Positions 28,101-40,100 of a stretch of DNA of 64,000 nucleotides are shown here, piece after piece. The notes beneath the pieces were generated by a model that saw only the letters and a list, made by a program, of their open reading frames with translations, had not been told where the DNA came from and did not search any database. Source of the DNA: Enoplolaimus lenunculus. Its lineage: Eukaryota > Nematoda > Enoplea > Enoplida > Thoracostomopsidae. The first letter of the stretch is position 1; the number at the start of each line of letters is the position of its first letter. The stretch spans positions 37,011 to 101,010 of the forward strand of contig JASANG010002463.1 of assembly GCA_030248215.1 (NCBI GenBank), in the 5' to 3' direction. The position numbers and the translations under genes were made by a program.

Positions 28101-31100
28101 GAGGGAAAAGATTTCAACGGAATTTTCTGAAGGTCGCCGCTTGCTGCTACTGTTTCTTAAGCGCTTAGTGATTTTAGTCTTACTCTGCCATGGTTACGGG
28201 CTGTGCATTCAGTGTTTCGGTTGCCAAGCGAGTCTGCAGGTTCTAGATTAACAGGATCGCTGGGGCCTGGTCAGAACCTTCTCATGCCACGGGGTACACT
28301 AAAATTTTCTCAGATGGCTAGGCGCTTAGTTCTTTTGTCAGACAAGACCTGGTGCTTAGCACGAGGCAGTTTTGGCCTTCCAGCCCTTCTTGACAACCAA
28401 TACCTGAATACAAGCGGGTATCACTAGGATACCAGGAATTTTAGTTGCTCCTTTAGAGCTGGTATTGCTCCATTATTTCGCCTTATCGGCAGTTTCACGA
28501 TGCCTCTAAGTTTGTTTCCCCTTTTTGAATTTTCAAAGAAACCCTAAATTTTACAGGAAAACCTTGTACCCACGTTATCGGTAACGATAGGCAAACTTTG
28601 AGCCCAAAATAATTTAACACCCCACACCCCCTTCGTGAAAGTCAGATAGTCCTAGCTGGGCCCCCCTTTTTGACATAGCCCCCCTTAAATATATACGTAC
28701 CCCCTATCCCCTGTCGAATAGCGCCCCGAGACTCACGTACACGCTATGTCGCCACCGCGTGTAGTGAGCTCGGTTTGCTGTCGCGGCTCGAGCACGCGAC
28801 TTTTAAAACCGAAAAATTTAAGACTGAACTGACTGCACAGCCCGTGCAGTGCGCTTTTATACCCACGCGTGGCCCTCATCTCATTCGCAGTTATCCACAA
28901 CCAATCAGAATGCAAGAAACAGCAAAGCTGCAGCGTCACCATTGGTTAAACAACTAAGACTCCCTAGGCCAATGAAATTTGAGTGTTCAAGTTTGCTCAA
29001 GAAGCCAATGATTGGCTATTATTTTCAGAGACTGATTTTAACACGCAGCGTCTAAGATGGGGGTCGCACTCAGTTTGTAACAAAAAGCGGGTGCGGGGAC
29101 AAGAGGATGCCATTATCAGCGAGAATTTCATTCTACAGTTCACACAATAATTTGATTCGGGACAAAAACTGGTGCCTCTTAAGTGCGACTTCATACTATT
29201 TCACCCCTATACTCAATAACATTGGTAAATACTGTCCTACATTAAGAGTGTACAAGGTGCACCCATACGAGCTAAAAGGAGGGGTTGTTAAGCACGGTGA
29301 CAATAGACCATCAACAAGAAAACAGGGATACAGCATAAAAACATAGCAAAGAATGTAAATTCATAAGCAATCAGGTAGAAAAATTAAAACATTCCCATCA
29401 TAACAGCTAACAAAATAACTTGCGATGGACCCCGTCTAGCTTAGTACTTCAGGCCAAAATCATCAAACCCAAAAGCTGGTGCGAAACTAGTGAGCCGGAT
29501 TACACCTCAAATGTAAGCGTGCAAATGCTAAACACTCTGGGAAGGTGCCCTGAGCTCAGGTGGTCGAACCAAAGTGGACGAAAGATGGGTCACCGAGGGC
29601 GCGACAAGACCTGTGGTCTCAATTTTTTATCCTTCCCCAAAAAAGTCAAAACTGCAGTTCTTGAAAATCCGTCCTTTAACATATATACGTGTAAATCTCT
29701 AAAACCTTGAACAAGCCATAACTTCCTAAGTACTGGTTTGCGGCACCTGTTTGGGGTAGTTTTATTAACTAGCTCAGTACGGGCTATCGAGCGGTACCAA
29801 ATTTACCGCCATGCCCCAAAAAAGTGAAAATTGCATTTTTGGGAGGTAAGATCCGTAACGTGTATGTGTGTAAAATAGGACGACCTGGAATCGGCCATAA
29901 CTCATGAACCATTGGTTTGCGGACTATGTTCGGGGTGGTTTTCTTGCTCTACGCGCCGAGCTGAATCGAATAGTATTAAATTTATATCTGTATCTCGAAG
30001 AAGTTAAAATCGCGTTTTTCGGGCCGGATCCGTAAAGCGTGTACACGTAAAATATAGAAATTTTTAATTGGTCATAACTTTTTAAGTTTTAAGTTGCAAA
30101 CCATGTTTGGGGTGGTTTTCTTACTCAGCGCAATGCGCGGAATCGAATGGTACCCCTTTTGTTCGTGGGTTGTGAAAAAGTGAAAATCGCGTTTTTAGGA
30201 TCCGATCCGTAAAAGTACATACACGTAAAATTCCAAAATCTTTCATCCGCCAGAACTTTTTAATTATTAGTTTGCGGACGGGATTCAGGGTGGTTTTCGT
30301 TATCAGCTCGTCGAGCTGAATCGAATGACACTAATTTGAGGGCCAAACTTCAGAAAAGTGAAAATCGCGTTTTTTGGACCGGGATCCGTAAATGTTTACA
30401 CGCTAAATTCCGAAACTTCAACTGTCCATAACTTTTCAAATATTAGTATAAGGTAGGGCCGTGGGTATTTTCCTTGATCCACTCGAGGAGCTGAATCGAA
30501 TAGGACTATTTTAGAAGTCGAAGTCTAAAAAAACGAAAAGTGCATCTTTGTCCTTAGGACCAAAAATCACGTAATTTGGAAAATCTAAAGTCCCCGACAA
30601 AAATTGCACCCAGCTCACCAGCACGCACTCTAACTCGTTTACCAGACAGGCCATGCCCCTTAGAAACCTACAACCCCTGCAGGAATCAAACTTCTCTTAA
30701 GAACACTGCAAGGCACAGATCCCTCCATTTTTTCTGACAAGATTTGAAAATTACGCTGCTCACCCCCGAGACAAACAAACCCCTTCTTGAAACTCACTGC
30801 ACTAATAAGACATTTCAAATTCTGGTCTCCACTCGCCGAGCAAACGTATTAATCATTAACGGTGAGTGTAATAAAGATTGGAGCGTCTATTGATTGTAAA
30901 CACGAAGCGGAAGGGTCGCACCCCGTGGAAAGTTGTGAACCCTAGGGCATCTGATCTGGAGGTCGCAGTCCCGTTGGTCCCACCGTAAGATTGGGTTAAA
31001 ATTGACCCGGGTGCAGGCGAGGGTAGGCGATTACACCGCGCAACAATGTGCCAAAGGGTCCCACCCCCGTAGGTCTGAATTACCGGTGGCCCGGCGGTTC

Positions 31101-34100
31101 TCAACGCAATAAATACACTATACGTGTAGACACATTATCTAGTGTACACTCCGTCCTATATATAGACTCTTACGTATATATAGTACCACATATGTATACC
31201 GGAGATCAAATTAGGGGAGCTAGTAGGCCAACCCGAAAATTCCCTAATCGAATCGACCCGCGCATAGTCAAGGCTCCATCCAGCCCTCAGGATAGGCAAG
31301 AAAAACGAGTTTCAAGGGCTGCGCTCTGTCTCTATTAGGAATGTGCCCCCATTTCGTCGTATCCGTCGAGCGACGGTTCTTCCTAGCGAGTTTCAACTTG
31401 TGTTGAAATTTCCTCTGCCCCTGTCTCTTCAGAGATGCAAACCGCTAGACGATGAAAATTTAAAATTCTAATCCAACGGAAAGGAAACACTTAGTGACTG
31501 GTGCTTTTGTTTTGGATTCAATTACTAGTCAGGTAACATCTAGTCAACTCTGGGGTGGTATGTCTAGTCATTAGTTAAACGTGGATCTAGTCAGTACATG
31601 GGTGGTGTATTCTAGTCAATAAGCAAATAGTGTCTAGTTCAAATTCCAACGAAACGGTGTGATTTCTAGTGACCTCCTAGTCATCTTTCAAATCAACATC
31701 TAGTCATTATGTTGGGAGGGCCAAAATTTAAAAGGATACTAAACTGAGATCCCGGCAATTCAATCAACATAAAGTAGGCATATACGTAAAACAAAACACA
31801 AATACCAAAAAACAATTGCAGGACATAAAAAAGCAAAATTCCAGATAAAAGAAAAAGAATAACAATAACGAATACGTAAATTTAAAGGAAATTATCCCTT
31901 AATTACCTATTATGGGCCTGTCAAGGCCTTCTTGGTTATTAGTACCTCTTAAATCCTCATGTGCTAGGTAGGACGTAAATGATTTCAGTCATTGGTCCGA
32001 AATCAGTGTCCCTAATAATAATGCACTACAGTAATCGTACAGTTCTCATTGTCCAGTAACAGAACTGACTACCATTCGAGGGAACCGTGTCCCTGACAAT
32101 ATTTTTCAGAGCTTATTGCAATTCTGCACATAGTTAAACTTTAAGGCGCTGATTCAAGCGTATAACTTAAATACTGTAGTGACATGAATAAGACAGGGAG
32201 TAATAAAAGAGGAACCCCCCCTTAAGAGTCCGAAAGCGGATAGAGTCCCTAAACCATAATTAGAGTGAATAAATGTCAATTATTCCTAATTGTATGTTTT
32301 GAGCAATGTTCGGTGTTCCTTGAGCCTAACTGAAAAAAGTGTAGAAATCAGTAGTCATATTTAGGACATTTTTACATTATGGCATAACCTATATATTTAC
32401 CGACATAATAGAACATGCTGCGGTAATTAGCACGAATAGTTTTAAGTGCAACCGAAATTTTGGTTCAGGTCTTAAAATCCGTTATATTTACCATCTATAT
32501 CTGGTGTTAAATGAAGTTTTTTTGCGAAATATTCTGTTAGTCTAGGTGTTGATAACTTTGAGTACGAAAAGTGAAAGGTAAAACTTTATTAACAAATTGT
32601 TTGTGTTTGAACTAATCAAAAAGAACGATGGTAGCAAAAGCTAAGATCTTCGCCAATTTCTTTAAGAAGTGAAATCGGGCTAAAAAGAATTTTTCGATAA
32701 CATTGTTGTTTATCATCACGCTCCGGTTTCGCATGGAAAAAGGTCCCCCAATTTGCCAGGTGGCGTAGATCTTTCTACAAAAATAAGGTATACACACAAA
32801 ATTTTCAATGATTTTGAGTAATTTCCGTTATTTTTATTTCAAACCAAACGATTGCGGCATTACATGTTTTGAAAACTTGATTAATGTAAAGCGATTTTAT
32901 TAGGATATATAATAGCAAGTACAGTGTGCTCATATTTGGCTTGTGATGTCCATATTCAGAAGAACTTCGACCATCCTGCAACAGATGAATGACATATAAT
33001 TGCCCATGTTATCGTGGATAATGCCCATATTTGGTAGGTTTCCCGTTCCCCTACTACAAGTGAAATTGGGCTGAAATTAAATTTTCGGTAAAACTTTCCT
33101 GCCATCCAAAAATACCACTATCCGTCACAAGAATTTGAGGTATGGTCGAAGGTGACGTTTTGGGATTTCGGGATATTGTCAAAATGGGATTTTGGGATTT
33201 TTGGATTTCGGGATATCGTCGAAGATGGGATACTGATATTTCGGGATATGGTCGAAGGTGGGATTTTGGGATTTCGGTATGTGATCGGAGGTGGGATTTT
33301 GGGATTTCGGGATATGGTCAAAGGTGGGATGCTCTTAGAGCCTAAACCTAAAGCTATGCCTAACCTTGAGCTTAAAATTTATGCGGGGTTCACGTTATAA
33401 ATGGTGCAGCTGGGTCATGTTTTGTCACGTTCTACATATTGGGTAACATTTTGTTTGCGATGTAACCCAATTGAAAAAACAGTGGTTTTCTGCTATCATC
33501 CCGTATCGGTCACGTTTTGTCTGTCACACAAGGTGCGACCGGAATTCTGATTAAGGTAGGGAAATTTTATGTTTTTCACTGTCCGGTTCATGTAAGAAAT
33601 CCGGCATTTTTTCACCGGAATTTTCCTGGTATTGAAAATTTTTCCTCATTCGCAAATTTAAGAAAAATTGGCATATAATTCGAACTTTATTTATCTAAAA
33701 TTGTCCGAGCGTGTATTGCCAGAATTTCAAATTGTGCTACACTCCATAATTTATCATATGTTTCCACCTATTGCATTTGTTTTTTTATTTTGGCATTCGA
33801 AATGGTGTGTTTACAGCATTAAAGTGATATAATAGCGCTTAAAAATGAATCTTTCGGTAAAAAGTTTTCCGGCTCCGGTTCCGGGTTTTTTTAACTTTCT
33901 GGTTCCAGTATTTTGTAATTCTGGTTGCACCCTGCTTTCAATATCATATGATATTCCCTACATTGTCTGTCAATATCATATGATCATTTTAAAAATGTCT
34001 ACGGAGTCAGTTGCATAACTAGCTTTGCGTATGGCGGAATATCATATACTAACAGGCATGTGCCTTTAGTATCATATAATATTACGAGACAATGTAAATA

Positions 34101-37100
34101 ACAACACTAATAATACGGCGGGAATTCAAATTTTGGCAGGAAAATTTAAAATTTGTGCGGGAAAATTCAAATGTTGGCGGGAATATTCAAATTTTGGTGG
34201 ATTGTCTTATGATACGTCTTAAACTACATAATGAATATCATTTGATACTCCAAATCCGTTTTGCTGAATATCATATGATATATGATGATAGTTTGGAATA
34301 TCATATGATATTCAGCAATCCCGTGCTTTATATAGCAATATCACATGATATTTGACTTTTGCCTGTCCGTATCATATGATGGTAACAAAAATTTATGATG
34401 ATGTCGAATCAGCATGTGATAAAACGTGACCTGACTGCCCCAGTTATAACGTGAACCCCGCATTAGCCTAAGCCTAAACCTAAACCTAACACTTAGTCCA
34501 AGGGTCATTTCAGATCTAATCTATGTTAAAACCTAAGCCTATTCCTAAATCCTCAGCCTAAGCCTAAAACCTAAGCCTGTGACATTTACGGTCTAATCTA
34601 TGCTTAAACCATAGCATGCTCCTGAAGCGCAAGCCTAAACCTAAGCTCAAGCCTAAACCCAAGCCTAACCTAAGCCTATGCCTAAGTCTGACTTAACTCA
34701 AGGGTCATTTAAGATCTTATCTGTGTTCAAACGAGAGCGTATTCCTAAAAAGTCAGCGTAAGCCTAAACATAAGCCAAGCCATTCAAGTAAGGTTTAATC
34801 AAAGCTTGCTTTTAAACCAAAGAATGCTCCTTAAGGATTAGCGTAAACCTAAACCTAATCTCATGCTCAAGCTTAATCCTAAGTCTAAGCCTAAGCCTAA
34901 GACCTAGCCTAAAGATCATTAACATTTATTTTTAAACCTAAGGCTATTCCTAAAGCCTCAGCCTAAGCCTGAGTCTATGCCTGAGCCTAAAGCTTAAGCC
35001 TAAACCACAGCTTAAGCCTATGCCTAAGCCTAAGCCGCATCCAAGTCAAAGCCTAAGCATAAGGCTAAGGAACCTCTAACTTTTATACCTAAGCTTAGAC
35101 AAGATCCTACCTATACCCCTAATTCTATAGCTAAGCATAAGGCAGAGTCTTGCCTAACCTAAACCTAAGACGGAGCCTTGCCTAATTGTAAACCTATTCG
35201 TGAGCCAAGGGATTGCCTAATCCTAAACATAAACCTAAGCCTACGCCGAAGACATGGCTTGTGATGAATTCTAATGAAATCACTAAATCCGGAAATACCA
35301 AAATCCCACTACAAACAAAGCCTATAAATTTTTTAGCTGGAGCGGTGGAATTGTAAGACGCCAGTAAAGTATACATGGCCAGCTCCAGTGTAGCATGACA
35401 ATGGACCCGTCAAAAAAGAACCCAGGAAACATTTTGGGGGTCCGATTTTTAAACGTCAAGTCTTAACGTTTACGACCATGTAATTTAGTAATACTAGCAT
35501 TCTTTAAGCATGATTGTATTAAAACTAGTATCGACATCAGTATCAGTACATGTAGGTTTGGCATCGGCGTAATTTGAAAATAAGAATCGGTATCGGCAGT
35601 GGCAAAACTTTGGAAAACTATTTTCTAGTTGAGTTTAGACATTATATACCAACAAACCCCACATATCTCCAAGAAAGATGGCTAATATTTACAAGTTCCG
35701 TACTCAGAAATAAGAAATTATCTCCATGAAGTTGGATTTTGAGAGGCGAACTGTTTTACAGCAAGTTAATGTTGAAATACGTAACAGTTCCAGTCGCAAA
35801 CTATAAATATTTGAAACAGCTTTGATTTTTGCAAATCGTTTATTTGTAATCACATACTTCAGGAATAAAATGCAGAGCACGTAAAGCGCGACACTTAACA
35901 GTACAGCGATGTGGTCTCCAAAACAAAATAATGGCTACTTATGTCCTTCTAGTAAATTTTTTCTTGGACTTAAATTAGCTTCATCGTCTGTTCCTCAAAT
36001 TATGCGCAGTAAGAATGGTTTGCTTAGTTTAGCTATCTAAAATATTAGCTTTCGCAGACCTTAAGAATATTAGCCAGAATAAAGCAACTTATTTCCACAG
36101 AAAATAATTCTTAATACAGTGCTGTATAAAACTGAACGGGGTTTCACTTTTCGATAAGGTCATTTTTTCGCATACCAGTAGTATAAAAATTGGACCTCAA
36201 TAAAATGGGTCCGCAGGTCATATTTGGGGTCATTTTTATGCGACACCGAAGGTTGATGTGAAAAACAAATGTTAGCGAAAAATTAGCTTTAGTTCAATTT
36301 CACTTCTAACACTACCAATATAACGACATTTCTGAGCATCTTGTCATTTAGCACGTTGAAATGCAACATTTTTCTTTTAAAAGGCGTAAACCGCCATTTT
36401 GAAAAACATCCGGCGAAGTTCTTAGCTTTTTCTAATATCGTGCTTTAAGGTCCAGAAAACATTTACTAGGAAATTCAAAACAAACAGATACATGGGCTTA
36501 GCCAGGATTTTGGTTTGGGGGACCATCATCGCTGACCTGTTCCTCATCGCTGACCTGTTCAGGGTGGTGCTTTACTTATTTGCGCATTATATGCCTGAGG
36601 TGTAGGATTACAAATAAGGAATGCGACGTAAAAGTCAACGCCACTTCAAATATATAAAGCTTGCGACTGGAACTGCTACATATTTCAACATACGGTAAAA
36701 CAATAACGTGTTCAGGGCCCGCCTCTCTAAATCCAACCTCATAGAGATAATTTCTTTTTTGTGAGTACGAACGTGTGAAATAGTCATTTTTCACGGAGAT
36801 ATATGGTGTTTGTTAGTGTATCATGTCTAATACTCAACTAGAAAATAGTGATATACCGACTCCAAAGTTAGCAAATTATTCCGCTAATTATCAAGGTGTA
36901 ACTGTAATTGAAAAGGTTAAATTTTACATTATTAAACGAATAAAACAAAATCTAAACTTTAAATGCTACTTAATAGCGGCAAGCAGTGATGTGATGTTTG
37001 GCACACAAATTTTCAAATATAGTTCGACATTTGGCCCAACAGTATCCTTACTGCAGTGAAAACGACATTCCGCAGAATTGGTTACTTTACAAAAATATGG

Positions 37101-40100
37101 GTTCAGTTATTTTTTGTTTCACAAGACTTCATAGTTAAAGTTCTGAAATATTAAAAATGCTTAACTGCGTTTAAAACTAAGGCCAAGCTGATTCAGTGCT
37201 TTGAGATTTCGTTGACATCTATTAATATATTAAGTTTACACTATCAGATCGCTAATACAATCAGCTATACAAGCATTTTTTACTAAGCTGTGAACAATGC
37301 AAACAGGCATACTGTTTAAAAAGTCAATTCAAACGTACACTTTACTTTTTAATAGAATTAAGCATGAATTCTGATTCCGGTTCCAGCTCCGGCAAAAATA
37401 TTAGATTTTAATTCCGCTTCTGAAAAGAAACTACTTCCTATTGGCACCCTGCCAATCAGGATGGCGGACTGCCGTCCCTCCCCCCGCACACTGAGCGGTT
37501 CTCAGTCATACTAAAACTGCGAAAAACACAGTATCAATGTTACATTATTAAACTGTACGTGTTCAATAGTAAATTGCGGGGAGTTTGTGGGCGACAGCCC
37601 ATCAATGCAGCATCCACAATAAAATGTCACGAACTCCCACAGAAAATGCTACATCAGGTTATTAACACGAAAATTTTCGAGTGTTAACCTGAGGTTATCG
37701 AGACTTTTGCGTTAAAGGTCAACGCTCAAAATTTTAAAAATTTTCAAGAGTTTCCCTTAGGTCAACCCTTGCACAGTCAAACACACACAGCACATACACA
37801 ATCACAACATAAACAGAACATGTGTAAATATCAGGTTGTTTTTTCCGGAAAAAATTATGACCGGAAAAAAAGAATTTTTTCCGAAAAAAATGGAAAAATT
37901 CATTCTTTGTCTGAGTGATCTTTTATCGCACCCTTAGCCGGCGTTTGCCCAAAAATGCTTGCATTTTGAACCTTTTTGCATACTTAAGCTACTAATGTCA
38001 TTGTTTTTGTAAGTATATACTAAATCCCAAAACACTTTTGGTTTTTCTGACATCAAAGCCTCTAAATTGCTGCAACCTCGCGGGCGAAACGAGGTTGAAG
38101 GTTGACGTATTCTTGTTTAAATCATACGGTATAGGCAAGCTTTTAGTTTTGAGCCCCCACTGTGGAGGAAACATGGTGACCGATCCGGGCAAGATGCATA
38201 TGTCGTCTTTACATTGCATTTCGTGGCAAAGCTTCATTTCTAAATCCATTTTTGTATTAATATGCTGAAATTTTCGCTCTTTTCGGACATATATATAAAA
38301 TGTATCCCGGCGGACATACCTATACACACGATCACTGTTAACGTGTTGCATGAAAATTAGTTATATATATGTCATCTAAAAACGTTATTTTATCATATTT
38401 ATGTGCAAATTATACTTATGAATCGTTTAATGTTTTTCCATTTTTTCCCATCCCCTCGGAAAAAAATGGAAAAAACCATTTTTTCCGGCCAACAACCCTG
38501 GTAAATGTCGATTTACACACACATATGTTCGTTGAAATTAGCGTTTCACTATTTTAGCCAATAATATGAAAATTTTATTCTCGCCACTTCCGGTGAAGGG
38601 GGATTACTTTTCCGTCCTCTAAATACACTAGTGTTATATCCGGTGCTTCGTGGTACCAACTGTCTTAATTTAAGTTGAAAGTAAACTCAGAAAACCGAAG
38701 GGAAAATGTTTTGAAATTTTTCAGTTTTCAAAATTTCGCAACACAGTTTTCAAAATTTCGCACAAAAAATTGTTATTAACCTTAAATTTTTAAACTTTTC
38801 GAGTGTTAACCTTAGTTAACGCAAAATTTTCGATAACATCAGGTTAACACTCGACAATTGATGAACTTTTAACGTGTTAACCTGAGGTTAAGACATTTCC
38901 TGTGGGAGCTCGTCACATTTTATTATGGATGCTGCACAATTTGCTCAAAGTCCGTTGAACTTTCCTTAGAAACCAACGAAACAATATTTATGTGGTGGGA
39001 ATTTTCTTTTGCGGTTGAAGAAAAAAGTGCAAAATCTGTCCTCAGACCTGAAAACTGGCCTTTTTGTGCTAAATACAGTAAGCGAAGCTGCGAGTATGCA
39101 TCAACAGGCGGCCGAAATCGCAGTCGTACATTGGTGCAGCAATTAGCAAAGTACAATTGGGCTGAGTTATCGGGGTACAGCTATTAATAAATGGCGTGGA
39201 GATATATTAACCATAGGGAGGAATTGGAATGCAAGGTGGTTGTGATTCGACGTAGAGGGGATTTTTTATAACATGTTTGCGGAACTCCCTCAGTGAAGGA
39301 ATGTCAAAAAATATGTTTCTATAAACATGAAATTTTCTGTACAAAACAATGAAAACATCTCCAAAATTCACATGCGCAGAAAAACAAACTTGATACGTTG
39401 ATGCTAGTGATATAATTTGTGGTTTTGTGGAGTTACGGACATTTAAAGCAAAGAAAACTGTTTATTTTCATGTTTCAGACAACAATAAAGCTTGCCGTTG
39501 TAATATTTGCTGGCGTCGGTTGCTAACGTCTGAGTATAAAAGTGCACGTGTTTTACAATCGTGTAGCAGTCCATCAGAGTCATTTACAGAATCGTTTAAC
39601 CAAATTGATGACAGTGCTGACTTAACAAACGATATACCACACAACTCGGAGGATTTGGCACAACTTCAGACGAACAACAATGACGCAATGTGTGGATTAA
39701 CAGGTAATATAACAGGTTTGCCTGGCGTAGTGATGGAATATGGAATTTGAAAAGACAGTTACTTCACAATGACGCTTTAAAATTTCGTATTCATTTGTTG
39801 TCTCAATTTTACAAGTCTGAGTTAGATAGCTGAAATTCAACTTCGCCTTTTATAACCTACCCCACAAAGAAAGAAGTGCGCAATGTCGTGGCGGAACGGA
39901 ACCGTGCGCAGCGGATATAGAAAATCCCAGAGGTAGGCTGTCAAATATGGAGCATTATGACGCAAAAATCATAAGATAAATTTCTGTCGGCTTTGACGTT
40001 TTTAACATCGAAAGTAAGCTAAATACGGCAGATTGACTACTGAAAATTTTTGCCTTTATCGAATGTATATATTTGCTTCGTCGCTTATTAATTCAGCATA

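Larger units (their letters stand above)
28090..31760. other. Composition-shifted block with promoter-like and array structures
   Basis: The GC content is visibly higher than in the flanking intron. It contains a CCAAT/TATA promoter-like cluster (28827-29015), a tandem satellite of ~178-bp units (about 29645-30540) and an array of TCTAGTCA motifs (about 31521-31706). Short open frames occur but none has a recognisable domain. It may be one inserted element, because the three structures are clustered and absent elsewhere in the window. Confidence 0.55.

Noticed and set aside
31521-31706. CRISPR-like array
   Set aside because: The repeat is only 8 bp, spacing is irregular, and the window is eukaryotic. 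The same reasoning applies to the arrays at 14018-14240, 22015-22152 and 50762-51215.
33142-33400. Plus-strand open frames rich in W, G, D and F
   Set aside because: They are translations of the minisatellite and have no independent coding support.
37440-37455. Another CAGGGTGC-type MITE near GGCACCCTGCC
   Set aside because: Only a degenerate right end is visible; no left terminus or flanking duplication was found.
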